Origin: Desulfofustis sp.
GTDB lineage: Bacteria > Desulfobacterota > Desulfobulbia > Desulfobulbales > Desulfocapsaceae
Assembly (NCBI GenBank): GCA_030145365.1
Contig: JAQYVS010000170.1
Coordinates: 1-17,611, forward strand
Length of the DNA: 17,611 nt
Direction: 5' to 3'
Part shown: piece after piece, positions 1 to 7,689 of the stretch
Numbering within the stretch: the first letter of the stretch is position 1
How the letters are laid out: the number at the start of each line of letters is the position of its first letter
Translations under genes and position numbers: made by a program
Notes under the pieces: generated by a model
The model's database searches: none
Told to the model about the DNA's origin: nothing
The model's input: only the letters and a program-made list of their open reading frames with translations

Positions 1-48
1 AATGTTTAAGGCCGGTAACAATCATGATTCGATCCTAAAATACAGTGT

Positions 49-1503
49 TCAGGTGTTATAGGTCGTTGATGTTGTGTCGCCTCCGGTACCGGTCCAGTTT
101 GTATGGAAGTATTCGCCTCGCTCTCGGTCAAGCCTTTCATAAGTGTGGGCACCGAAGTAGTCGCGTTGCGCCTGCAGAAGATTGGCTGGCAGCCGCTTAC
201 TTCGCAAACCGTCAAAATAGGCGAGGGCGGAGGACAGACAGGGTATGGGAATTCCATTTGTTGCTGCAGTGGCGACGATGCGCCTGAGATCGCTTTGTGT
301 GCGGTTTATCGTTTCGGCAAAATAGTCATCAAAAAGAAGATGCTCGAGCTTAGGCTGATTCTCATAGGCCGCTGCAATCCGGTCAAGAAAAGCAGAACGG
401 ATGATGCATCCGCCTCGCCAGATCTTGGCTATAAGTGCCGGATTCAGATTCCAATTATATTGTCTTGAAGCCTCGTGCAGTAGAGCAAATCCCTGAGCGT
501 ATGAAATGATCTTGGCTCCATAGAGGGCAGAGCCTAATGCCTCAACGATTTCTTTGACATCTCCAGTATAAGCGGTCTCAGGGCCGTGCAGTCTTTTTGC
601 CGCAGCCAGCCTGAGGTCCTTCATTGCCGAAAGGCACCGGGCAAATACCGATTCGCTGATCAGAGAGAGTGGGATTCCATAATCTAAAGCTGAATTGACG
701 GTCCATTTTCCGGTTCCTTTCTGCCCAGCCGTATCCAGGATCTGTTCAATCAATACCGTACCGTCAGGCTCTTTATAAGCAAAGATATCTGCCGTAATCT
801 CAATCAGGTAACTGCTGAGATTTCCGTTATTCCAATCTGAAAATACCTGATGGATCTGGTCGCTGTTCAGACCAAGATGCTGCTTCATGACCTGGTAGGA
901 TTCACAGATCAGCTGCATATCGCCATATTCGATACCGTTATGAACCATTTTGACAAAATGTCCGGCTCCATCAGGCCCCAGCCATCCGCAGCAGGGTTCA
1001 TCGTTCCCGGCCTTGGCAGCTATGGCAGTAAAGATTGGCTCGAGATGAGGCCAGGCTGTGTCGCTGCCCCCCGGCATAATTGCCGGGCCCTTGAGCGCCC
1101 CTTCCTCGCCGCCTGATACGCCGCTGCCGATGTAATACAAGCCCTTTCTGTCAACCGTATCGACCCGGCGCCTGGTGTCTTCATAATTGGAGTTGCCGCC
1201 GTCGATAATAATATCCCCGGGTTCAAGTAGCGGAAGAAGCTGCTCGATAAAGCTGTCAATGACGGAACCGGCTTTGAGCATCATCATGACTCGTCTTGGA
1301 CGTTCAAGGGCCATGACAAAATCCTGCAAACGATGAAACCCGCAAATCGGCAGTCCTTGTGCTCGTCCGGATAAAAATGCGTCTGTTTTACTTGTTGTCC
1401 GGTTGAAAACGGCAACGGAGAATCCTTTGCCGGCCATATTCATAACCAGATTTTCTCCCATGACGGCTAGTCCCGCCACTCCTATCTGTGCTGTGGTGCT
1501 CAT
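49..1503 (-). CDS. gnd: 6-phosphogluconate dehydrogenase, decarboxylating
   Basis: Cytosolic enzyme converting 6-phosphogluconate and NADP+ to ribulose 5-phosphate, CO2 and NADPH. The 484-residue protein is full length for the family (about 470). Visible motifs are the N-terminal Rossmann loop GVAGLAVMG (residues 8-16), NRTTSK (34-39; the Arg/Lys pattern typical of NADP+ binding), the substrate segment SGVSGGEEGA (127-136), and the catalytic block GHFVKMVHNGIEYGD with Lys185, His188-Asn189 and Glu192. The all-helical C-terminal domain ends in a typical YERxDxxGxxFHxxW-like tail. Its ATG overlaps the gntK stop (ATGA), so the two are translationally coupled. It is the last gene of the minus-strand operon. 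Here it most likely consumes 6-phosphogluconate made by the adjacent gluconokinase. No terminator is visible in the 48 bases left of it. Confidence 0.97.
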   Translation of the reverse strand: MSTTAQIGVAGLAVMGENLVMNMAGKGFSVAVFNRTTSKTDAFLSGRAQGLPICGFHRLQDFVMALERPRRVMMMLKAGSVIDSFIEQLLPLLEPGDIIIDGGNSNYEDTRRRVDTVDRKGLYYIGSGVSGGEEGALKGPAIMPGGSDTAWPHLEPIFTAIAAKAGNDEPCCGWLGPDGAGHFVKMVHNGIEYGDMQLICESYQVMKQHLGLNSDQIHQVFSDWNNGNLSSYLIEITADIFAYKEPDGTVLIEQILDTAGQKGTGKWTVNSALDYGIPLSLISESVFARCLSAMKDLRLAAAKRLHGPETAYTGDVKEIVEALGSALYGAKIISYAQGFALLHEASRQYNWNLNPALIAKIWRGGCIIRSAFLDRIAAAYENQPKLEHLLFDDYFAETINRTQSDLRRIVATAATNGIPIPCLSSALAYFDGLRSKRLPANLLQAQRDYFGAHTYERLDRERGEYFHTNWTGTGGDTTSTTYNT

Positions 1504-2000
1504 GTTCTGTTTCCCTGTTGATCAAGTTGATTAATAATGTCGCTGCAAATGTTCCCGGGACTCTGGTGGATATTTATAATCAGTCCGTCTTCGGGCTCTT
1601 CCAGGGTTTGCAGCTGGCTTTCGAGCAGCGCATCGTTCATGTACTGGTGACTTCTGTCGGCGAGTCTTTCTTTGAGCAGATCGGCTGAGCCTCTGAGATA
1701 TACCGATACAACCTGTTTCTGATCTATTGCCAGGATGTCCCGATACGACTGTTTCAGGGCCGAGCAGGCCAGTACCAGGTTGCTGTCCTGTTCAAGGCGA
1801 AGTTTGATGCGCGCGCTCAATGTGGCTAACCAGCCGAGGCGGTCATTATCGTTGAGCGCAATACCGGCACGCATTTTCCCAACATTTTCAGCTGGGTGAA
1901 AGTCGTCCGCATCATCAAAATCCCAGCCGAGCATTACGGCCAACAGCTTGCCGATGGTGCTCTTTCCGCATCCCATCGGGCCTATGATGATAACAACCAT
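1500..2000 (-). CDS. gntK: gluconokinase (GntK/thermoresistant type)
   Basis: Phosphorylates D-gluconate with ATP to 6-phosphogluconate in the cytosol. The 166-residue protein has the usual length of the GntK family of P-loop kinases. Walker A is GPMGCGKST (residues 7-15). The acidic, substrate-proximal stretch DADDFHP is at 30-36, ACSALKQSYRD at 78-88, and the C-terminal LESQLQTLEEP element at 126-136. The start lies 3 bp after the uxaC stop, with an AAGGA-type ribosome site inside the uxaC 3' end. The stop overlaps the gnd start by 4 bp. A gluconate kinase next to a uronate isomerase is unexpected for the classical pathway, which phosphorylates KDG instead. It implies that gluconate itself is formed or imported here. 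Confidence 0.95.
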   Translation of the reverse strand: MVVIIIGPMGCGKSTIGKLLAVMLGWDFDDADDFHPAENVGKMRAGIALNDNDRLGWLATLSARIKLRLEQDSNLVLACSALKQSYRDILAIDQKQVVSVYLRGSADLLKERLADRSHQYMNDALLESQLQTLEEPEDGLIINIHQSPGNICSDIINQLDQQGNRT

Positions 2001-2003
2001 ATG

Positions 2004-3425
2004 TCAGTTTCCTTCCGGGTCAATGTTGAAGTAGGTTACCGCGTTTCGAAAACAGATATCTTTAATTGTCTCGCCGATCAATTCATATTCGGCAGGCAGC
2101 TCACCATTTTCAATGTCATTACCGAACAGGTTGCAGAGTATCCTGCGAAAATATTCATGCCGGGGATATGAGAGAAATGAGCGGGAATCGGTGAGCATGC
2201 CGACAAACTGACTGAGTAGACCAATATTCGACAAGGCGTTGATCTGTCGTATCATCCCGTCTTTCTGATCGTTGAACCACCAGCCGGAGCCAAACTGCAT
2301 TTTTCCGGGGATGCTGCCGTCTTGAAAATTGCTGATCATTGCAGCGATCATTTCGTTGTCACGCGGATTCAGGTTGTAGAGAATAGTTCTGGCTAACTTC
2401 TTACGATACTCAAGTTTATCAAGAAAACGCCCCAGGGAAGCAGCCATGGTGAAATCACCGATTGAATCATAGCCGGTGTCCGGGCCAAGCTTCTGATAGG
2501 CCATAGAGTTTATATTTCTGATGGCTCCGAAATGAAATTGCTGGGTCCAGCCACGATCGTGATCCATGATGGCTAATTCTATGAGCATGGCTGATTTAAA
2601 CGTGATAATTTCATTGTCAGACAGATCTTTGCCGGTTCTTGCCTTGCTGAAGATTGAGGCTATCTCCTCGGCGGTAAAATCTTCACTATACGGCTGCTCA
2701 ATGCCGTGATCGGAGAGCCGGCAGCCCATTTCGTGGAAAAAACTGTGGCGTTTGCTCAAGCTTTCCAGCAATTGATCGAAATCAGAAATATCGCTTCCGG
2801 TGAGATCTCCCAGGCCATCGACCCATTGATTGAAAGCATCAGGATCTTCTACCGCCATTGCCTTATCCGGTCTGTAGGCAGGCAGGACCTTGATTGTGAA
2901 GCGTGAATCTTCGGCAATCTGTCGATGAAACTCGAGACTGTCGAGTGGATCGTCGGTGGTACAGACAACCCGAACATTCATCTGTTCCAAAATCCCCCGA
3001 GTTGAGAACTCATCGAGCTGTAGAAGATCAGCACATTGATCGTAGATTGTGTTTGCACTCGAGGCATTGAGCAGGGTATCAGTTATGCCGAATGGTTTCT
3101 TCAGCTCAAGGTGAGTCCAGTGATACAGCGGATTTCGTATGGTTTTTGGAACCGTTGCCGCCCATGACTGAAATTTCTCCCGATCGGAGGCATTACCGGT
3201 AATGTAATGCTCGTCGACTCCATTGGCACGCATTGCCCGCCATTTATAATGATCGCCGTTCAACCAGATCTGAGTCAGGTTGGCAAAGTTTTTATTGGAA
3301 GCGATTTCTTCCACGGGAAGATGGCAATGATAGTCAAAAATAGGCATTGAAGCCGCAAACTCATGATACAGGAGCTTCGCACTTTCGGTTATAAGAAGAA
3401 AATCTTCAGACAAAAAAGGTTTCAT
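2004..3425 (-). CDS. uxaC: uronate isomerase (glucuronate/galacturonate isomerase)
   Basis: Interconverts D-glucuronate and D-fructuronate (and D-galacturonate and D-tagaturonate), the first step of hexuronate breakdown. The 473-residue protein matches UxaC length (about 470). It belongs to the amidohydrolase-like TIM barrel family, with a metal-binding HxH at His33/His35 (FDYHCHLP), a TIRNPLYHWTHLEL block, and the late RGWTQQFHFGAIRN motif near the active site. The frame stays open to an ATG at 3512, but MKPFLSEDFLL is the usual UxaC N-terminus. The ATG at 3425 has GGAG 6 bases upstream and lies just beyond the stop of the upstream gene, so it is chosen. The gap from the LarA-like gene is 13 bp, and to gntK 3 bp. 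It is the marker gene that fixes this operon to uronate catabolism. Confidence 0.95.
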   Translation of the reverse strand: MKPFLSEDFLLITESAKLLYHEFAASMPIFDYHCHLPVEEIASNKNFANLTQIWLNGDHYKWRAMRANGVDEHYITGNASDREKFQSWAATVPKTIRNPLYHWTHLELKKPFGITDTLLNASSANTIYDQCADLLQLDEFSTRGILEQMNVRVVCTTDDPLDSLEFHRQIAEDSRFTIKVLPAYRPDKAMAVEDPDAFNQWVDGLGDLTGSDISDFDQLLESLSKRHSFFHEMGCRLSDHGIEQPYSEDFTAEEIASIFSKARTGKDLSDNEIITFKSAMLIELAIMDHDRGWTQQFHFGAIRNINSMAYQKLGPDTGYDSIGDFTMAASLGRFLDKLEYRKKLARTILYNLNPRDNEMIAAMISNFQDGSIPGKMQFGSGWWFNDQKDGMIRQINALSNIGLLSQFVGMLTDSRSFLSYPRHEYFRRILCNLFGNDIENGELPAEYELIGETIKDICFRNAVTYFNIDPEGN

Positions 3426-3438
3426 AGTGTCTCCAGTG

Positions 3439-4692
3439 TCACATGTTCTTGACGCGGTGCAGAATTTCGCCCGCTTTTTCAACGAAAAGTATTCCTTCCG
3501 CTTCACGTCCACGATAATCTTCAGGGTTTATGGTATCTGGGTCCAGGTAGCCAAGATTGATCTTCTCGCAAACATCCGCAGGAATTTGCGAGGCAAGCTG
3601 TATGGTTATTCTCGGTCTTTCCACCCCGTCTTCCATAATTCCGGTACCACGAACGTGAGTTGAGTGGGCCAGAACGCCTCTAGGAATACCGGGGAAGCGA
3701 TCGGGCTGTTCCAGGAAATAGTCAACAATGTGGTAACCGATCTTTTCAATATCAGCTCCCCAGGTGCGGGATACTTCGGTAATATGGGGCGCGTAGATGA
3801 TCAAGGTGCCGCCGTCAGCCACAACCTGTTCGAGCTTGTACATCACCTTGCCGCCGGTCCAGATTTCGTTGTACATCGGTGGGCAGATCCCGAAAACGGT
3901 GGAAAATGCGTGCTCTTTTTCAACCACATGGACCTGTTCAGACAGATCTGCCGCCAGCGACCAGGCTTCTCGGTAGTCTCCAGCATACAGGCCATAGAGC
4001 TCCGTCTGCGATTTGACGACCATGGCCAGACATGAAACCTCAATATCGATGAGTTCCATGGCACGATTGATAACTTCACGAACCGGGGTATGTTTAATAC
4101 CGATGGTACCTGCACAGGTCACCACGGCCCCGAGCCAGTGGAAGGCATGGAGAAACTCACCGCCGGATATACCGGGGAAAAGATATTTGGCGCCACCCGA
4201 GTAGCCAACCACTTCATGGGGGAAAACCGGGCCGCAGATCAGAATCATATCGTAGTCGAAAATAGCCTTGTTGATGTCCACGGGGACCCGCTCTTTTAAT
4301 CGTCCGCCAGATAGTGTTTCGATCTCGTTTTCGTCTATCCAGCCAACTCTGGTCATAGTATCGTCAAGGTCCCAGCGATGATTGAAGTATGAGCTGCTGG
4401 GGTACTTTTTAGCGTGCTGCTCATCAATTCCGTATAACTCGAGAATTCTTTCGTAGGAAAGCGGCGTGTGGGTACCCAGGGCAACCATAAAGTCCAGCTG
4501 TGCGGCTTTGGGTCCAACAATCTCCTGCAGGCAACGAACCATCTCAGGCAGGGGACAGGTACGCGTTGTATCGGGGGTTAAAACCAGAATACGTTTGTTA
4601 GTAACGTAATTGGCGGGAAGGCTCCGACTGATGATATCCCTGATCTGGTTGAGATCGAGGACTGTCTCTGGTGTTCCAGCGCCTATGGCCAT
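3439..4692 (-). CDS. larA: LarA-family nickel-dependent 2-hydroxyacid racemase/epimerase
   Basis: 417-residue member of the LarA (DUF2088) family, whose founder racemises lactate using a nickel pincer nucleotide attached to an active-site lysine. Family signatures are visible: TPDTTR (39-44, equivalent of the DDxTR motif), ALGTH (71-75, His75), GPVFPHEVVGYSGGAK (154-169, His159 and Lys169) and His185. The H159-K169-H185 spacing (10 and 16) equals that of His174-Lys184-His200 in lactate racemase, so the cofactor pocket looks intact. The start has a GAGGA site 7 bases upstream. larB, larC and larE, needed for the cofactor, are not in the window. Because it sits between a fructuronate pathway and gluconokinase/Gnd, I infer D-mannonate/D-gluconate C2 epimerisation rather than lactate racemisation; the symbol is family level only. 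85 bp separate it from the upstream gene. Confidence 0.9.
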   Translation of the reverse strand: MAIGAGTPETVLDLNQIRDIISRSLPANYVTNKRILVLTPDTTRTCPLPEMVRCLQEIVGPKAAQLDFMVALGTHTPLSYERILELYGIDEQHAKKYPSSSYFNHRWDLDDTMTRVGWIDENEIETLSGGRLKERVPVDINKAIFDYDMILICGPVFPHEVVGYSGGAKYLFPGISGGEFLHAFHWLGAVVTCAGTIGIKHTPVREVINRAMELIDIEVSCLAMVVKSQTELYGLYAGDYREAWSLAADLSEQVHVVEKEHAFSTVFGICPPMYNEIWTGGKVMYKLEQVVADGGTLIIYAPHITEVSRTWGADIEKIGYHIVDYFLEQPDRFPGIPRGVLAHSTHVRGTGIMEDGVERPRITIQLASQIPADVCEKINLGYLDPDTINPEDYRGREAEGILFVEKAGEILHRVKNM

Positions 4693-4777
4693 AATAAATT
4701 CCTCGGGCTTAAAAGTTTATGTCACATGGAAGATAATTTGAAAGGAGAGAACTCTATAAGTGCGCAAAATGGTGCGG

Positions 4778-5950
4778 CTAATAATCACAATGTTTCCAGT
4801 ACTCATCAATCATGGCCATAAAATTATCATAATTGGAGCCAACTGCAATCGTATGTGTTGTTCCAAGAATGAAACGGCCTTGATCTTTGGCATTATCCAT
4901 TGCTGCCTTGATTTCCCGGCGAACATCGTCCATGCTGCCGTCAATAATTAACTCCACGGGCACGCCTCCCCATAAGACCATTTTCTGTCCAATTCTCCTT
5001 TTCACGTCCGCGAGATCCATTCCGCCGGACTGTTGAATTGATTGATAACAGTCGTAGCCGAGCTCCACGAAGAGGTCAAAAAACTCATTAACATTGCCAC
5101 AACAGTGTTTGACAACATGCTTCCCGTATTTCTTTTTTATATTATCCACTCTGGCTTTGTTTGCTGCAAAGAACATGTCGCGAAACATTTTGGGACTGAT
5201 GAACCCGCCCATGTTATAGGCAAAATCTGCACCCCAGATAACCGCATCGCTCTGAGGGTGAATCATTTTCTCGTCCAGTTTGTTTTGTTTCTTAACAAGA
5301 TAATCAACTGATTTTTCGATAAAATCTTTTTTGGTAATCAAGGCCATCATACCATGCTCCATTCCGCCTTCGAGTACAATCCCGATCTCTCCACCTGATG
5401 GTCCAATGATAAATTTACGACCGGAAAAGTGGCCTATAACTGCATTGAGTATGTCCCATGAACGTGGATCCAGGCCTGGCGGCTCCGCAGGAAGATCTCC
5501 TATCTCAACATCCTCGACCTGAGCCAGTATTTCATGATCCATCGTATAGAGGGTCTGTTCGGCAAGTGGATCTTTTACGCAGACCACGTCGTGGGTGATA
5601 TCCGAAAATTTAAAGATCCTGCCATCACTGTCTTCCCAGGTGTTATCGTCGATTTTTTTAGGCGGGGGAATGTCAGAAGGCAGAGGAATCGCCCAGGTGG
5701 CCATGGGAAAATTGATGATATCGAACCCCAGTTTTTCGTGGAGCTCTATATGATCTTTGATATAGCTTTCGATAACTTCCTCGTGTCGATTTTCCCAGAA
5801 AGCTATCTTGGATTTGGCTTTTGCTCTCAGATACGTTGGTCTGCCAATGATTTTTTCAACCGTGTCAAAGTCAATAGCAAATTCACCGATGGGCACTCGA
5901 TCTGGTATTTCACCTGCAAAAACCTTTGTAACTCGTTTATTGGAATTCAT
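4778..5950 (-). CDS. uroporphyrinogen decarboxylase (URO-D/MtaA-fold) family protein
   Basis: 390-residue protein of the URO-D superfamily, which includes heme-pathway decarboxylases and zinc methyltransferases such as MtaA and CmuA. Visible signs are an N-terminal DRVPIGE segment, KHCCG (281-285), GYDCYQSIQQSGGMDL (298-313) and WGGV (327-330). The H282-x-C284 pair matches the zinc-binding H-x-C of MtaA-type methyltransferases. The third ligand, normally a Cys about 77 residues later, is absent; TTHT with His366 stands there. This makes a heme role unlikely and suggests a metal-dependent methyltransferase or an uncharacterised sugar-operon subfamily. It is the first gene of the operon, with GGAGG 6 bases upstream of the ATG. 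No corrinoid protein or partner methyltransferase is encoded nearby. The function is unknown. Confidence 0.85.
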   Translation of the reverse strand: MNSNKRVTKVFAGEIPDRVPIGEFAIDFDTVEKIIGRPTYLRAKAKSKIAFWENRHEEVIESYIKDHIELHEKLGFDIINFPMATWAIPLPSDIPPPKKIDDNTWEDSDGRIFKFSDITHDVVCVKDPLAEQTLYTMDHEILAQVEDVEIGDLPAEPPGLDPRSWDILNAVIGHFSGRKFIIGPSGGEIGIVLEGGMEHGMMALITKKDFIEKSVDYLVKKQNKLDEKMIHPQSDAVIWGADFAYNMGGFISPKMFRDMFFAANKARVDNIKKKYGKHVVKHCCGNVNEFFDLFVELGYDCYQSIQQSGGMDLADVKRRIGQKMVLWGGVPVELIIDGSMDDVRREIKAAMDNAKDQGRFILGTTHTIAVGSNYDNFMAMIDEYWKHCDY

Positions 5951-6352
5951 TTTATTCCTCCACGGTCGGCCTGGGTAGAGAGTCGATCAACAATCGGGCA
6001 AAATTCAAACGCCTATTTCTCATGGCGTCGACTTTGTTTTGTTTTTGTCTCATTAATCGTTTTCTGGACGCTCAAGCTCAGAAGCCGGTAAGCACTGTGG
6101 CGTAAACCGAATCAGTCTCTTATATATCGTCAAACGATACTTGGAAATATCTGCTTCCGGCGCTACGGATAGTGGTTATTTACCTATCGTTTTTTTACTA
6201 TAATTTATCAGTCATATGAATTAAGACATATAGGGGAATTCAAGTTATTTTTCCATATAATTCATTACAATGATCACCGGTTCTCAATAGGCAAGCATAC
6301 CATAGTAACAGCAGACAGCCTTAAAGAATGAAAATAAGAGAGGAGTAGAAAC
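5951..6352. promoter_or_regulatory. divergent intergenic control region
   Basis: 402 bp between the divergent minus-strand operon (first gene starting at 5950) and the plus-strand cupin gene (6353). It holds no credible gene. It should carry promoters in both directions. An AT-rich stretch (about 6181-6270) with a TACAAT at 6266-6271 could serve the cupin gene, but no good -35 box is seen. The clearest element is the inverted repeat at 6125-6139, listed separately; a single TATCGT half-site recurs at 6185-6190. Confidence 0.6.
6125..6139. promoter_or_regulatory. GntR/FadR-type operator candidate (TATCGT-CAA-ACGATA)
   Basis: Perfect 6-bp inverted repeat with a 3-bp centre. Its core TCGTCAAACGA fits the TNGTNNNACNA consensus of the FadR subfamily of GntR regulators, to which the uronate regulators UxuR and ExuR belong. 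It lies midway in the divergent region upstream of the uronate operon and the cupin gene. No GntR gene is in the window, so the regulator would be encoded elsewhere. The match is seen in the sequence; the regulator assignment is inferred. Confidence 0.5.
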
Positions 6353-6688
6353 ATGGGAGTAATCAAACAGCAGGAAGTGGGGCGCGAGCCGATTGCCGAT
6401 AAACGTGAGCGTTATCTTGGCCATACCGATAATCTGATGATGGTTGTCATTGACTTCAATGACGGACCCACTGAGGAAGCTGATCCTCCCCATTGGCACC
6501 CCCATGAACAGATGTCCTACGTCGCGGCAGGTGAAATTGTTGTTCATATCGGCGATAAGCAGGAACGCTTAGGCCCCGGCGATATGTTCACCGTACCTCC
6601 GGACGTTCCCCATACGGTTCAACTGTTGACCGAGCATGTCAGACTGGTGGATTGCTTTACCCCACTCAGGGAGGATTTTCTGAAGTAA
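6353..6688 (+). CDS. kdgF: KdgF-like cupin, unsaturated uronate linearisation
   Basis: 111-residue single-domain cupin. Cupin motif 1 is PPHWHPHEQMSYVAAGE (45-61), giving ligands His47, His49 and Gln53; motif 2 is LGPGDMFTVPPDVPH (73-87), giving His87. The protein ends in DCFTPLREDFL, and Asp100, Phe102 and Arg106 keep the D-x-F-x3-R spacing of the catalytic residues described for KdgF. KdgF opens the ring of 4,5-unsaturated uronates released by polysaccharide lyases (pectin, alginate), giving 5-keto-4-deoxyuronate. The start has GAGGAG 7 bases upstream. It is transcribed divergently from the uronate operon and convergently with the next SDR gene. A generic sugar-binding cupin is the alternative, but length, start pattern (LGHTDNLMMV) and tail all match KdgF. 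Confidence 0.8.
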   Translation: MGVIKQQEVGREPIADKRERYLGHTDNLMMVVIDFNDGPTEEADPPHWHPHEQMSYVAAGEIVVHIGDKQERLGPGDMFTVPPDVPHTVQLLTEHVRLVDCFTPLREDFLK

Positions 6689-6730
6689 TTGTCTGTATCG
6701 AATGTTTTTTTAAGGAAAAATGGAAGTAAG

Positions 6731-6752
6731 ACGAATTTTCCCATTCGTTTCT
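6731..6752 (+). terminator. possible terminator after the cupin gene
   Basis: ACGAAT (6731-6736) and ATTCGT (6743-6748) form a stem around TTTCCC, extendable by a G-T and an A-T pair, followed by a T-rich run. It lies between the convergent cupin and SDR genes. The stem is AT-rich and weak. Confidence 0.35.
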
Positions 6753-6760
6753 TTGCTTCA

Positions 6761-7609
6761 TTAAATTGAATAAGAAGAAAAACCGCCATCTATCGGAATA
6801 ACTGCCCCAGTGACAAACCTAGAGGCATCGGAGAGCAGCCAGATGACGGTTCCGAGCAGATCTTCCGGTTCTCCATAGCGTCCAAGCGGTGTATGGGCAA
6901 TCACCTTTTGGGCTCGATCCGACAGCTCCCCGGTTTGCGGATCCACATGCAGGAAACGTAGCTGTTCCGTCATGAAAAATCCTGGTGCAATGCCATTGAC
7001 CCGAACGCCTGTACGGGAAAAATAGACTGCCAGCCAGCGGGTAAAATTGCTGACTGCCGCTTTTGCAGCAGAATAGGCAGGCACTTTGGTGAGAGGGATA
7101 TCTGCACTCATGGAAGAGATCGTCACGATCGAACCATGTTTCTGCTTTACCATTGCCTCCCCAAATACCTGGATGGTTAAAAAGGTTGATAAAAAATTCA
7201 GGCTGAACACCTGACTGAATTCGTTAAAACCAAGGTTAAAGAGACTTTGATTCTGGGGAGCATCAATGTGCTCTGATTCCAGAAACTCATTTTCGGTTGT
7301 GCTGCCGGGGTCATTTCCACCGGCACCAGTGATGAGAAGATCTATAGAGCCCCATTTTGCTTTGATCTCACTGCAGCAATCTGATATTTGTTCCTTCTCA
7401 AGTTCGTTGCAGGCTTTTGCCTTGGCCTGCCCTCCAACCTTTTGTATTTCAGCTGCTGTTTGTTTGGCTGTTTCCAGATTGATATCGAGAACCGCAATTT
7501 TAACCCCCAATGATCCGAGCCCGATCGCCATATTGCTGCACAATGCTCCACCTGCACCGGTAATGACGCACACCTTACCTTTCAGCTTAAAAGAACTCAT
7601 GATGTCCAC
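6761..7609 (-). CDS. uxuB: SDR-family D-mannonate oxidoreductase / fructuronate reductase (UxuB type)
   Basis: Short-chain dehydrogenase of 282 residues. It resembles the SDR-type fructuronate reductase found in Bacillus (YjmF/UxuB) and Thermotoga, which reduces D-fructuronate to D-mannonate with NAD(P)H. Seen: the nucleotide loop TGAGGALC (17-24), Asp42 at the end of strand 2 (favours NAD(H)), the insertion GAGGNDPGSTTENE (95-108), SSMSADIPLTKVPAYSAAK with Ser165/Tyr179/Lys183, APGFFMTEQLRFL (208-220) and IDGGFSSYS at the C-terminus. These are longer and more specific than generic FabG-like SDRs. The start is taken as GTG at 7609 because GAGGAG lies 9 bases before it; the ATG at 7600 would be 18 bases away. 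It supplies the step between UxaC and the LarA-like enzyme, although it is transcribed separately. Confidence 0.88.
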   Translation of the reverse strand: MDIMSSFKLKGKVCVITGAGGALCSNMAIGLGSLGVKIAVLDINLETAKQTAAEIQKVGGQAKAKACNELEKEQISDCCSEIKAKWGSIDLLITGAGGNDPGSTTENEFLESEHIDAPQNQSLFNLGFNEFSQVFSLNFLSTFLTIQVFGEAMVKQKHGSIVTISSMSADIPLTKVPAYSAAKAAVSNFTRWLAVYFSRTGVRVNGIAPGFFMTEQLRFLHVDPQTGELSDRAQKVIAHTPLGRYGEPEDLLGTVIWLLSDASRFVTGAVIPIDGGFSSYSI

Positions 7610-7689
7610 TGTTTATTTCTCCTCGGGTTGCTGCCGCCGCCTTGTTATTCGTTTGAATTATTAGAAGATAAACTTCTCCGAAGGTGAAT

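Noticed and set aside
3426..3512. 29-residue N-terminal extension of uxaC
   Set aside because: It would overlap the LarA-like gene in another frame, lacks family similarity, and the ATG at 3425 has a good ribosome site.
3437..4729. TGTCACATG occurring before both uxaC (3437-3445) and the LarA-like gene (4721-4729)
   Set aside because: A 9-base match twice within an operon with no symmetry or promoter context is probably chance.
5534..6091. 185-residue open frame on the plus strand
   Set aside because: It is antisense to the start of the URO-D-family gene, shows no family motif, and runs into the divergent promoter region. The minus-strand gene has a clear ribosome site and motifs.
6243..6271. 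Promoter for the cupin gene using TACAAT as -10
   Set aside because: No acceptable -35 hexamer at the right distance, so it is noted in the region entry but not called as a promoter.
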